The translations under genes and the position numbers were made by a program. This document shows, one piece after another, positions 1-6,164 of a stretch of 17,869 nt of DNA (its first letter is position 1; the number at the start of each line of letters is the position of its first letter). Source of the DNA: CAUTVF01 sp963541805 (GTDB taxonomy: Bacteria > Pseudomonadota > Alphaproteobacteria > Rs-D84 > CASDRH01); NCBI GenBank assembly GCA_963541805.1, contig CAUTVF010000015.1:1-17869 (forward strand), given 5' to 3'. The notes under the pieces are model-generated. The model saw only the letters and a program-made list of their open reading frames with translations, was not told the origin of the DNA and did no database searches.

Positions 1-1
1 A

Positions 2-337
2 TTTCCGTGTTTGTTTGTTATATGTATTCCTATTATCGTATTTATGATGGGAGCGGAATTAATTATTGGTGTTATGCTTGGCAGTTTCTTATTTGGATTG
101 GGCTTGTCTTTGTTAATGTATAATGCGGGTGGATTATGGGATAACGTAAAAAAAGTAGATTACATAAAAAATATAACTGATAAAGACGTCGAAATTAATA
201 AGGACAGTATATTAACTGGTGATATAATTGGTGATTATTTTAAAGATGCGATAGGTCCAACAATAAATATTTATATTAAATTAATTTTTATAATTGCTTT
301 ATTAATAGTTCCGCTGACAAAATATAAATTTTTTTAA
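2..337 (+). CDS. hppA: Membrane-bound ion-translocating pyrophosphatase, C-terminal fragment (5' end outside window)
   Basis: This is the last ~111 codons of an H+/Na+-pumping inorganic pyrophosphatase, an inner-membrane enzyme that couples PPi hydrolysis to cation export. The reading frame is open from the window edge, so an apparent TTG start near position 11 is not a start. The stretch NAGGLWDNVKK followed by GDIIGDYFKDAIGPTIN matches the family's C-terminal signature. The acidic and lysine residues that line the PPi site in this family (D and K of WDNxxK; D, D, K, D and N of GDxxGDxxKDxxGPxxN) are all present. Two hydrophobic helices flank the motif. The motif is divergent: the usual GDPFKDTSGP reads GDYFKDAIGP. 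Ion specificity (H+ or Na+, K+ dependence) is set by residues outside the window. Its stop lies 2 bp from the stop of the convergent map gene. Confidence 0.88.
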   Translation, partial: FPCLFVICIPIIVFMMGAELIIGVMLGSFLFGLGLSLLMYNAGGLWDNVKKVDYIKNITDKDVEINKDSILTGDIIGDYFKDAIGPTINIYIKLIFIIALLIVPLTKYKFF

Positions 338-339
338 AC

Positions 340-1092
340 TTATGTAAATATCTCAACATTTCCATCATATGTAATTGCTATGGTGTGTTCCCACTGAGCG
401 GATAATTTTCCATCGGCTGTGTACGCAGTCCAATCATTTCCATCTTCAAATACAGCATCAAAAACACCTTCATTGATCATTGGTTCTATTGTGAATACCA
501 TGCCTTTTTTTAACATAACATCAGGAGAATCCGTGTTAAAATAATGATAAATGTATGGATCGTCATGAAAAACTGTGCCTATGCCATGGCCCACAAAATC
601 TCTTACAACTGAATAACCCTTACCTTTTGCATATGGTTCAATTGCTTTTCCAATATCTGATACAAATCCTCCATCATGGACTGCATCTATTCCTAAAAAT
701 AAACACTGTTGTGTTACATCAATTAATTTCTGTGCATTTTTTGATATCTTGCCGACACCAAACATTCTTGAAGAGTCTCCATAATATCCATCCTTAATCA
801 CTGTAACATCTATATTTATAATATCACCTTCTTTAAGAACTACCGATTCAGAGGGTATGCCATGGCAGATTTCATCATTTAATGAAGTGCAAATCGATTT
901 AGGATACCCCATGTAGCCAAGAGGAGCAGACAAAGCCCCGTGTTTTATTGTGAATTCATGGCAAAGATTATTTAATTTTTCTGTCGAAATGCCTGGAGTA
1001 ACGAATGGAGTTATATAATCCAACAAATCATGTGCTAATTTTCCTGCAATTCGTAATTTTTTAAAATCATCTTCTGTATATATTTTTACCAT
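340..1092 (-). CDS. map: Type I methionine aminopeptidase
   Basis: Removes the initiator methionine from nascent proteins in the cytoplasm using a two-metal site. The 250-residue protein has the length of a short type I enzyme without an N-terminal extension. All five metal ligands of the family are visible: D95 (NIDVTV), D106 (YYGDSSRMF), H169 (VGHGIGTVFHDDP), E203 (FTIEPMIN) and E235 (QWEHTIAI). The substrate-site histidine H77 lies in NDEICHGIP. The ATG at 1090-1092 gives the usual N-terminus (KIYTEDDFKKLRIAGKLAHDLL); only a weak purine stretch precedes it. The gene converges on hppA, with no room for a terminator between the two, and is divergent from the glycosylase-like gene at 1178. 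Housekeeping function; assignment is secure. Confidence 0.96.
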   Translation of the reverse strand: MVKIYTEDDFKKLRIAGKLAHDLLDYITPFVTPGISTEKLNNLCHEFTIKHGALSAPLGYMGYPKSICTSLNDEICHGIPSESVVLKEGDIINIDVTVIKDGYYGDSSRMFGVGKISKNAQKLIDVTQQCLFLGIDAVHDGGFVSDIGKAIEPYAKGKGYSVVRDFVGHGIGTVFHDDPYIYHYFNTDSPDVMLKKGMVFTIEPMINEGVFDAVFEDGNDWTAYTADGKLSAQWEHTIAITYDGNVEIFT

Positions 1093-1128
1093 ATTTCAAA
1101 GCTACTTTTTTAAATCTTGATATCTGGG

Positions 1129-1139
1129 TATGCTATAAT
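1129..1139 (+). promoter_or_regulatory. Extended -10 promoter for the glycosylase-like gene
   Basis: TATGCTATAAT contains a perfect TATAAT at 1134-1139 preceded by TG and one base, the extended -10 arrangement that can work without a good -35. No consensus -35 sits 16-18 bp upstream; a TTGATA at 1117-1122 is only 11 bp away. Predicted start of transcription is near 1146, about 30 nt before the chosen start codon. Confidence 0.5.
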
Positions 1140-1177
1140 AAAATGCGTGTAATGTCTATAGTTTTATGGAGTGTTAT

Positions 1178-1831
1178 ATGTCTGTTAGAATTTGTATCAG
1201 TTATTTAAATAAAACGATTAAATCGATTAATAGAGAAGATTTTTTATTGTTGGAAAAATATTTAATTGAAAATAATTTAGCATCTGATAAAGACGATGTA
1301 GATGTTATTAAAAGTAGATTATCCAATCCTCCAGTATTAAATCCATCTGATTTCGCAAGTGAAGTTATATACGTAATTTTGGCAAGTGGTTTTTCTCAAA
1401 AAACTGCAAAGAAAAAATATTTTGAAATTGTTAAGTATCTACAAACATTAGGATCTAACGAAGTAGATTTAGCTGTTCTTTTGTCAATTTTTAATAATAA
1501 AAATAAAATGTCAGCAATTAAAAAAGTTTGGGTGAATAAGAAAAATTTAAGTGATAGTTACTATCAATTAAAAGATGATAAAAGTAGAATGAAATTTTTA
1601 TTAAATTTGCCATTTATTGGACCGATTACGCAAAATCATATTGCACGTAATTTGGGGATTAATACGGTTAAACCGGATGTATGGATTATGCGCTTATCAG
1701 AAGCTTTGGGTTATAAAAATTATCATCAAATGTTTGAAGAAATACACAAATCAACTGATTATCCTATTGGATATATTGATGTTATTTTATGGAAATCATG
1801 TCAAATTGGAATTGTCAAAATTGATAGATAA
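1178..1831 (+). CDS. HhH-GPD superfamily DNA glycosylase-like protein
   Basis: A 217-residue protein resembling base-excision-repair glycosylases of the helix-hairpin-helix-GPD fold. The hairpin is at about residues 143-160 (LPFIGPITQNHIARNLG), followed by VKPDVWIMRL, where D167 is in the position of the catalytic aspartate, and by YPIGYIDVILWKSC near the C-terminus. The hairpin has Ile-Thr where bifunctional Nth-type enzymes carry the Schiff-base lysine (GVGRKTA), so a monofunctional glycosylase without lyase activity is inferred. No four-cysteine iron-sulfur loop follows. An in-frame ATG lies 12 bp upstream at 1166, but 1178 is preferred because GGAG (1168-1171) sits 6 nt before it. Substrate cannot be told from sequence. 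An extended -10 promoter lies upstream; a separate promoter follows the gene. Confidence 0.7.
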   Translation: MSVRICISYLNKTIKSINREDFLLLEKYLIENNLASDKDDVDVIKSRLSNPPVLNPSDFASEVIYVILASGFSQKTAKKKYFEIVKYLQTLGSNEVDLAVLLSIFNNKNKMSAIKKVWVNKKNLSDSYYQLKDDKSRMKFLLNLPFIGPITQNHIARNLGINTVKPDVWIMRLSEALGYKNYHQMFEEIHKSTDYPIGYIDVILWKSCQIGIVKIDR

Positions 1832-1844
1832 AGGAATAAAAAGT

Positions 1845-1873
1845 TTGATATGAATTTATTTTTAATATATAAT
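1845..1873 (+). promoter_or_regulatory. Strong sigma-70-type promoter with start site at the downstream GTG
   Basis: TTGATA (1845-1850), a 17-bp spacer and a perfect TATAAT (1868-1873). The expected transcription start is 6-8 nt past the -10, i.e. 1880-1881, which coincides with the GTG codon at 1881. There is no ribosome binding site between promoter and codon, so the transcript is probably leaderless. Confidence 0.65.
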
Positions 1874-1880
1874 TCACAGC

Positions 1881-3197
1881 GTGAGAAGAACTAATTTTTT
1901 AAGAATAGCCTTTATCTTTTGCTCAATTTCTTATTTTGGGTTGTTGTTTTTTGATTTGTCTTTTGCAACAGAGAGAAAAATTCGTATTTATTCACCTAAC
2001 CAAGTTAAGATGAGTAATTCTTATGTCGCAGTGCCAAATCATCTTACTAATGATAAAAAAAATAAATCTGAAGAAGGGGAATGTGTCGGATATTTTATAA
2101 GGGCATTAGATAGGGGTTGTTATAATAATACTAATTCACGTATTGGTGTCTATGCAGATTGTGCTGGGTATTCGGCAACGGAATTGTTCGATGTTATCGA
2201 TTCAAATTTTGCTTATGTTGTTCCGTATTCTGGAGCTTCTGCTCTTTATATAAAATGTAAAAACTATCGATCCGTGGCAGTTAGTAGATTTTTACAACAA
2301 AAAGAAGTTATAGAGAAATCTGCCAAAAAAAATAATCCTGCATGCTTGAAAGCTAAAAATGATTTGGAAAGTGCAAAAAGTTGTTATACTGCAGTTATGG
2401 CTTCTTCTGGATCATTTTTAGATCCTTTGCCAGAGTGTGACAGTAATATTGGAAGAAAAATAAAAAATGCTGGGAGATATGGTTATTCTGATGTGACTGC
2501 TGCATCTTTTAATATTGCATCTGGGCAATATACAGATAAACGACCAAATTGGAGGGAAGCTGTTGAAACAGTGCTTGCAGGTTATATAATGCAGGCTCAG
2601 ACCGCATGCGGGGAAGAAACATTTACAAATCTGGGAATAAATAAATTTACACCTGATAATCAAAATAATTTTTTAAAAGATTATTTGAGTAATTTGTTTA
2701 ATACAAATAATCCGAATGGGAATAGTGAAATTTCTTCAAATAATAATTTGGCCAATTCTCAAAATGATGAAAATTCCTCTTCTGAAAGTGGTAATAATTA
2801 TGTATTACAAGCCCAAGAATTAGATACGGAAATTACAGGAAATATATTTGTAATTGATGCTGAAATAATTGCCTTATCTAAAGGTCGTTTGGAAATGATT
2901 TTATCAAATCCTTCTTTCTATGATATTTCAAATTCTGTTGATATTACGATTGCAAAAAATATTTATGGAACTTTGGTGACGGCAACAAACAAGGCGTTGT
3001 TTAACCAATATATTAACGACTTATCTGGAAAGTTAAATATATTTATTATTAAGAGCCAAAATGATGAGGGAAAGAATGAATGCGCTGTTTATAAAGCAAT
3101 CGGAGGACAGGTTATAGCGATACCTAATGAGATAACTTTGAACAGTAAAAAAATTCATTCTTATATGGGTGGATGTAATTTATTAAAAGCTTATTAA
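1881..3197 (+). CDS. Secreted cysteine-rich protein of unknown function
   Basis: I do not recognise this 438-residue protein. It begins with a Sec-type signal peptide: basic MRRTNFLR, a hydrophobic core to about residue 28, and a likely cut after SFA (residue 29). The mature part has ten cysteines (68, 80, 94, 126, 155, 168, 186, 243, 401, 432), an even number that suggests disulfides in an exported protein. An Asn/Ser-rich linker (about 273-306) separates an N-terminal cysteine-rich domain from a C-terminal alpha/beta-looking domain of about 130 residues. GTG at 1881 is the first usable start after an in-frame stop at 1863; the next ATG would remove the signal peptide. No Shine-Dalgarno precedes it, and the promoter at 1845-1873 would start the mRNA at the GTG itself. 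prfB follows after 17 bp. Confidence 0.75.
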   Translation: MRRTNFLRIAFIFCSISYFGLLFFDLSFATERKIRIYSPNQVKMSNSYVAVPNHLTNDKKNKSEEGECVGYFIRALDRGCYNNTNSRIGVYADCAGYSATELFDVIDSNFAYVVPYSGASALYIKCKNYRSVAVSRFLQQKEVIEKSAKKNNPACLKAKNDLESAKSCYTAVMASSGSFLDPLPECDSNIGRKIKNAGRYGYSDVTAASFNIASGQYTDKRPNWREAVETVLAGYIMQAQTACGEETFTNLGINKFTPDNQNNFLKDYLSNLFNTNNPNGNSEISSNNNLANSQNDENSSSESGNNYVLQAQELDTEITGNIFVIDAEIIALSKGRLEMILSNPSFYDISNSVDITIAKNIYGTLVTATNKALFNQYINDLSGKLNIFIIKSQNDEGKNECAVYKAIGGQVIAIPNEITLNSKKIHSYMGGCNLLKAY

Positions 3198-3214
3198 ATA
3201 TCTTTGTTTTTTGC

Positions 3215-4322
3215 ATGATAGATTTAGAAATAGAAAAGATTATTAATCAGATTAATTTAAATATGTCAATTGTTCGGAGGTGTCTTTGACGAAGATAAAT
3301 TGACACAAGAGCTGAAACATTTAACAGATGTGTTTTTGTCTCCTAATTTCTGGGATGATGCAGAGTATGCAAATACTATTATTTCACAAAAAAATAAAAT
3401 AGAAGAGAAATTATGTTCTATCAATTCTGTAGATAATGATTTAAATAGTTTACTGGAATTACTAGAATTGTTGGATAATAATTCAAATAATTTTGATCAA
3501 GATAGAAAATATATTTCAGATGAATTAAATAATTTATTATTTATAACTAATAAATTAAAAATTCAAACTCTTCTTAATAAACCTGATGATAATAAATGTG
3601 CATACATGGAAATTCATGCGGGAGCTGGTGGAACAGAAAGTTGTGATTGGGCAAATATGCTTCTTCGTATGTATATGAAATTTTGTGAAAAACGTACATG
3701 GAATATTAAAGTTTTAGAGCTACAACCTGGTGATGAAGCTGGTATAAAATCGGTTACAATTCAAATTAATGGTGATTATGCATTTGGTTGGTTAAAGACA
3801 GAAAGTGGGGTACACAGATTGGTTCGAATTTCGCCTTTTAATGCAAATGGAAAAAGGCAAACAAGTTTTGCATCAGTTTGGGTTTATCCAGTCGTTGATG
3901 ATACAATTAAAATTGATATTCAGGAACAGGATTTGCGAATTGATACATACAGATCGTCTGGTGCTGGTGGGCAACATGTTAATAAAACAGATTCAGCTGT
4001 TAGAATTACTCATATACCAACCAAAATAGTTGTTTCATGTCAAACAGAGAGATCTCAGCATCAAAATAAAGCAATCGCTTTTGCAATGTTAAAATCCAGA
4101 TTGTATGAATATGAAAAGAAGAAGCAAAATGATTTGAAAGATATTGAAAATTCAAATAAAACAGAAATTGGTTGGGGAAATCAAATTCGAAGTTATGTCC
4201 TGCAACCTTATAAAATGGTAAAAGATTTAAGAAATGGTATTGCTTCTTCTGATGTTAGCTCTGTTTTAAATGGCGAAATAGATATATTTCTTGGACAAGT
4301 CGAACCTTTACAAGCAACATAA
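3215..4322 (+). CDS. prfB: Peptide chain release factor 2, expressed by programmed +1 frameshift
   Basis: RF2 terminates translation at UAA and UGA in the ribosomal A site. Translation starts at ATG 3215, reads 24 codons to CTT (3284-3286) and meets an in-frame TGA at 3287-3289. A +1 slip skips T3287 and continues from GAC 3288, giving about 368 residues, close to the usual 365. In this merged numbering the stop-codon-reading SPF tripeptide is at about 206-208 (VRISPFNANG) and the catalytic GGQ at about 251-253 (SGAGGQHVNKTDSAVR). The N-terminal peptide before the slip (MIDLEIEKIINQ, then MSIVRRCL) resembles alphaproteobacterial RF2 starts. ATG 3215 is the only candidate after an upstream in-frame stop at 3176 and has no clear ribosome binding site. 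It may be co-transcribed with the secreted protein gene 17 bp upstream. Confidence 0.95.
3275..3290 (+). promoter_or_regulatory. prfB programmed +1 frameshift site
   Basis: CGGAGGTGTCTTTGAC contains the conserved elements: a Shine-Dalgarno-like GGAGG, 3 nt spacing, the slippery CTT, the stop TGA and the following C. Low RF2 slows termination at UGA and favours slipping, so RF2 autoregulates its own synthesis (established for this family). Confidence 0.95.
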
Positions 4323-4335
4323 TTTAATATATAAT
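4307..4335 (+). promoter_or_regulatory. Sigma-70-type promoter for the lipoprotein gene
   Basis: TTTACA (4307-4312), a 17-bp spacer and TATAAT (4330-4335). It overlaps the last codons of prfB. Predicted start near 4342 leaves a short leader containing GGAG at 4351-4354, 7 nt before the ATG. Confidence 0.6.
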
Positions 4336-4358
4336 AATGTATCGCAATATGGAGATAT

Positions 4359-4829
4359 GAGATGCGTATTAAGTTTTGTTCTTTATCAAAGTGTGTATTT
4401 TTGCTTCTTTTATTATCTTCTGTTTCTGGATGTGATATAGAAAGCTTGATTAATCTCGATGATGATGATTTTTATTATGACGATGAAAAAAGTTCAACCG
4501 GAGAACTGGGTGATAACACTCTGGTAAGCGAAAGTGATGACGATTCTGAAACGGAAAAATCAAAGCAATCTGAACAAGATTCATATGAAGACAAAGTCGA
4601 TAGAATGAAAGAGATTACACCATATGATGTCGTTGAGCGTATGGATACTGCCGGAAGTTATGATTTGATTGGTGGGTATGAACCAATTTCAAAGACAGCA
4701 GTTCAAAGAGCTATGGTAAAATGGGCCAATGGCAATACAAATGTTGTGTTACGTGATTATAAATCTCATACTGTTGAAATTAGAAAGACATTAGGTGATA
4801 CTGGTTTGCAAGAGATGCGTATTAAGTTT
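4359..4829. repeat. 18-bp exact direct repeat within the lipoprotein gene
   Basis: GAGATGCGTATTAAGTTT occurs at 4359-4376, spanning the start codon, and again at 4812-4829. The two copies are 453 bp apart (151 codons), so both encode E/.-MRIKF in the same frame. Flanking bases differ on both sides. The interval given covers both copies and the sequence between them. Confidence 0.9.
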
Positions 4830-5048
4830 ATACAAAATCCATCTGGGGCATCTTTGAATCGAAGAGTAACTGATATATTGAATGAAATTGCAGATGCCGA
4901 AACAATAGAAACATGTGGTGTTAATGCAAAACCTTTGATTATTTATAACAAACCATCATTTGAAGTTAAACAACCAACATCATTCTATAAACCAGAAATT
5001 GTGCGCAGTCAGTATATTCGTGAGTATGCATATCGCTGTTTATACTAG
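4362..5048 (+). CDS. Acidic lipoprotein of unknown function
   Basis: A 228-residue putative lipoprotein. The basic start MRIKFCSLSK, the leucine-rich core and the lipobox VSGC place the lipidated cysteine at residue 24. The residue after it is aspartate, the inner-membrane retention signal in enterobacteria; whether that rule holds here is unknown. Residues about 30-75 are a highly acidic, probably disordered linker (runs of Asp and Glu with Ser and Lys). The remaining ~150 residues look folded and have two cysteines, one near the very end (YRCLY). I do not recognise the C-terminal domain. The start is well supported by GGAG 7 nt upstream and a good promoter. The stretch that encodes the first five residues (MRIKF) recurs exactly 453 bp downstream in the same frame. 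Confidence 0.75.
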   Translation: MRIKFCSLSKCVFLLLLLSSVSGCDIESLINLDDDDFYYDDEKSSTGELGDNTLVSESDDDSETEKSKQSEQDSYEDKVDRMKEITPYDVVERMDTAGSYDLIGGYEPISKTAVQRAMVKWANGNTNVVLRDYKSHTVEIRKTLGDTGLQEMRIKFIQNPSGASLNRRVTDILNEIADAETIETCGVNAKPLIIYNKPSFEVKQPTSFYKPEIVRSQYIREYAYRCLY

Positions 5049-5065
5049 TTATTTGTGTTTTTATT

Positions 5066-5090
5066 CCTACTACGTGGTATAGTGGGTTTT
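5066..5090 (+). terminator. Probable intrinsic terminator after the lipoprotein gene
   Basis: CCTACTA (5066-5072) can pair with TAGTGGG (5080-5086) around a 7-nt loop, with one G-U pair. TTTT and further T-rich sequence follow. It starts 17 bp past the stop codon. The stem is modest, so efficiency is uncertain; the opposite strand has no U-tract. Confidence 0.5.
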
Positions 5091-5169
5091 GGTTCTTTGT
5101 TGTTGTTTAATCTTTTCCATCCCTAAATTGCTGGAGGTGTGTTTCTGTAAATACTGTGATAATTTTCAT

Positions 5170-5883
5170 CTACGTTTGCGATTTGATTGAATCAATTAAC
5201 CTTGAAAGTACTAAATAAGCTTTCCCAATTATTCCCGTCTCTAAAGAAGAATACAAAAATTTATCGCGATCATAATTCATTGTTGCTTCTAATAATTTGT
5301 CATAGCTTTTTTTGAAATGTTCAACGGATGCTAACAAAGATTCATTTCTTTTTAGCGTTCTACGAAATTTTTCATCAAAGTCAGGATCTTGTTCTTTCAA
5401 TGATAATATTATTCTAGAAGTTGCAATCATCCTGTTATTTCCATATTTTTCCATTTCAGAGGATATTACTAATTCGCTTGCTGTACCTGATTTTGTTATA
5501 ATATCTGTTAAAGTGTCTGCTAAATCTTCAATAACCATTGGGTATACTCTGAAAAATTCTGAATAATATGACATCTTGACAGATTCCATTATGCGTCTTG
5601 ACATAACTTCTAAAGCAGAATTTATTTTATTATTAGTAATAGCGATTCTTTCATTAAATGATTTATTTTTTATAAAAGTGTATGTGATATATATAAATAT
5701 TAATACTAACAATGCTAGAATAACGGGAATAGATACGGTCAGTATAACCCCGGATAATTCATAAGGGGAGTAATTCGAGAATCCTTGAAAACCCTTGATC
5801 GAATCGACTAAATTTAAACTGAATCGAACCCAGATAAAACACAGTAGTATTGTAATAATTGTGATGGTGGTTAAGACTAACAT
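5170..5883 (-). CDS. Two-helix membrane protein of unknown function
   Basis: I do not recognise this 237-residue protein. Two hydrophobic helices are predicted at about residues 2-20 and 45-71, separated by a 25-residue loop. Then comes a long, mostly helical and charged C-terminal part of about 165 residues with no cysteines. If the positive-inside rule holds, the KNK after helix 2 puts the C-terminal domain in the cytoplasm. ATG at 5881-5883 is preceded on the minus strand by AGGA with 8 nt spacing, supporting this start. A TATAAT box lies about 50 bp upstream of the start codon. The gene is divergent from nrdD and convergent with the lipoprotein gene. No enzyme motif was found; a membrane-anchored structural or regulatory role is possible but not shown. 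Confidence 0.7.
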   Translation of the reverse strand: MLVLTTITIITILLCFIWVRFSLNLVDSIKGFQGFSNYSPYELSGVILTVSIPVILALLVLIFIYITYTFIKNKSFNERIAITNNKINSALEVMSRRIMESVKMSYYSEFFRVYPMVIEDLADTLTDIITKSGTASELVISSEMEKYGNNRMIATSRIILSLKEQDPDFDEKFRRTLKRNESLLASVEHFKKSYDKLLEATMNYDRDKFLYSSLETGIIGKAYLVLSRLIDSIKSQT

Positions 5884-5930
5884 ATTGATTTTCCTGTTTT
5901 TTATGAAATCAGATACATCTTTGATGAAGA

Positions 5931-5953
5931 ATTATACAATATTTAAATTGTAT
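5931..5953 (-). promoter_or_regulatory. -10 box of the membrane protein gene overlapped by a 20-bp dyad (possible operator)
   Basis: On the minus strand a perfect TATAAT lies at 5936-5931; the -35 is weak. Overlapping it is the inverted repeat ATACAAT (5934-5940), a 6-bp centre, and ATTGTAT (5947-5953). A dyad over a -10 is the usual geometry of a repressor site. The regulator is unknown. Confidence 0.4.
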
Positions 5954-5966
5954 CTTAAAGATTTTT

Positions 5967-6074
5967 ATTACTTTTTTAACTGTCAATAGCTTTTTTGCTT
6001 TAAGGTAAAAAAATATTACTTGCTTAAAAGTTGCTATTTCATAAAATCAAAGACAGTTATTTTTAAAAAGTAGT
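5967..6074. repeat. 108-bp imperfect inverted repeat in the divergent intergenic region
   Basis: Five complementary blocks occur in nested order: ATTACTTTTT with AAAAAGTAGT, TAACTGTC with GACAGTTA, AATAGC with GCTATT, CTTTAAG with CTTAAAAG, and GTAA with TTAC. On the left arm the first three blocks are contiguous; the right arm has insertions of 5 and 13 nt. Transcribed RNA could fold into a long bulged hairpin. The region is very AT-rich, which raises the chance of accidental pairing. The rest of the 281-bp intergenic region (5884-6164) holds promoter-like elements only. Confidence 0.5.
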
Positions 6075-6092
6075 TATTTTAATTCAGTGTGT

Positions 6093-6098
6093 TTGACA
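6093..6098 (+). promoter_or_regulatory. Candidate -35 element upstream of nrdD
   Basis: A perfect TTGACA lies 66 bp before the nrdD start. No good -10 follows at 16-18 bp (the sequence there is a T run), so either the promoter is activator-dependent or this match is fortuitous. Confidence 0.25.
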
Positions 6099-6164
6099 TA
6101 CGAGTGTTGTTGTGTTTTTTGTATTTGCCTGAGTAAATTAACCTTTGATGGAGGAATAATATAG

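Noticed and set aside
11..337. Stand-alone 108-residue membrane protein starting at TTG 11
   Set aside because: The frame is open to the window edge and the protein is plainly the C-terminal end of a pyrophosphatase, so this is a fragment of a larger gene.
3270..4322. prfB beginning at TTG 3270
   Set aside because: This start lies in the +1 frame inside the frameshift signal; the native start is ATG 3215 with a programmed slip at CTT-TGA.
5110..5184. Short cysteine-containing ORF (VCFCKYCDNFH) after the lipoprotein gene
   Set aside because: It has only TTG/GTG-type starts, overlaps the end of the minus-strand gene, and lacks a plausible ribosome binding site; the CxC pattern is probably chance.
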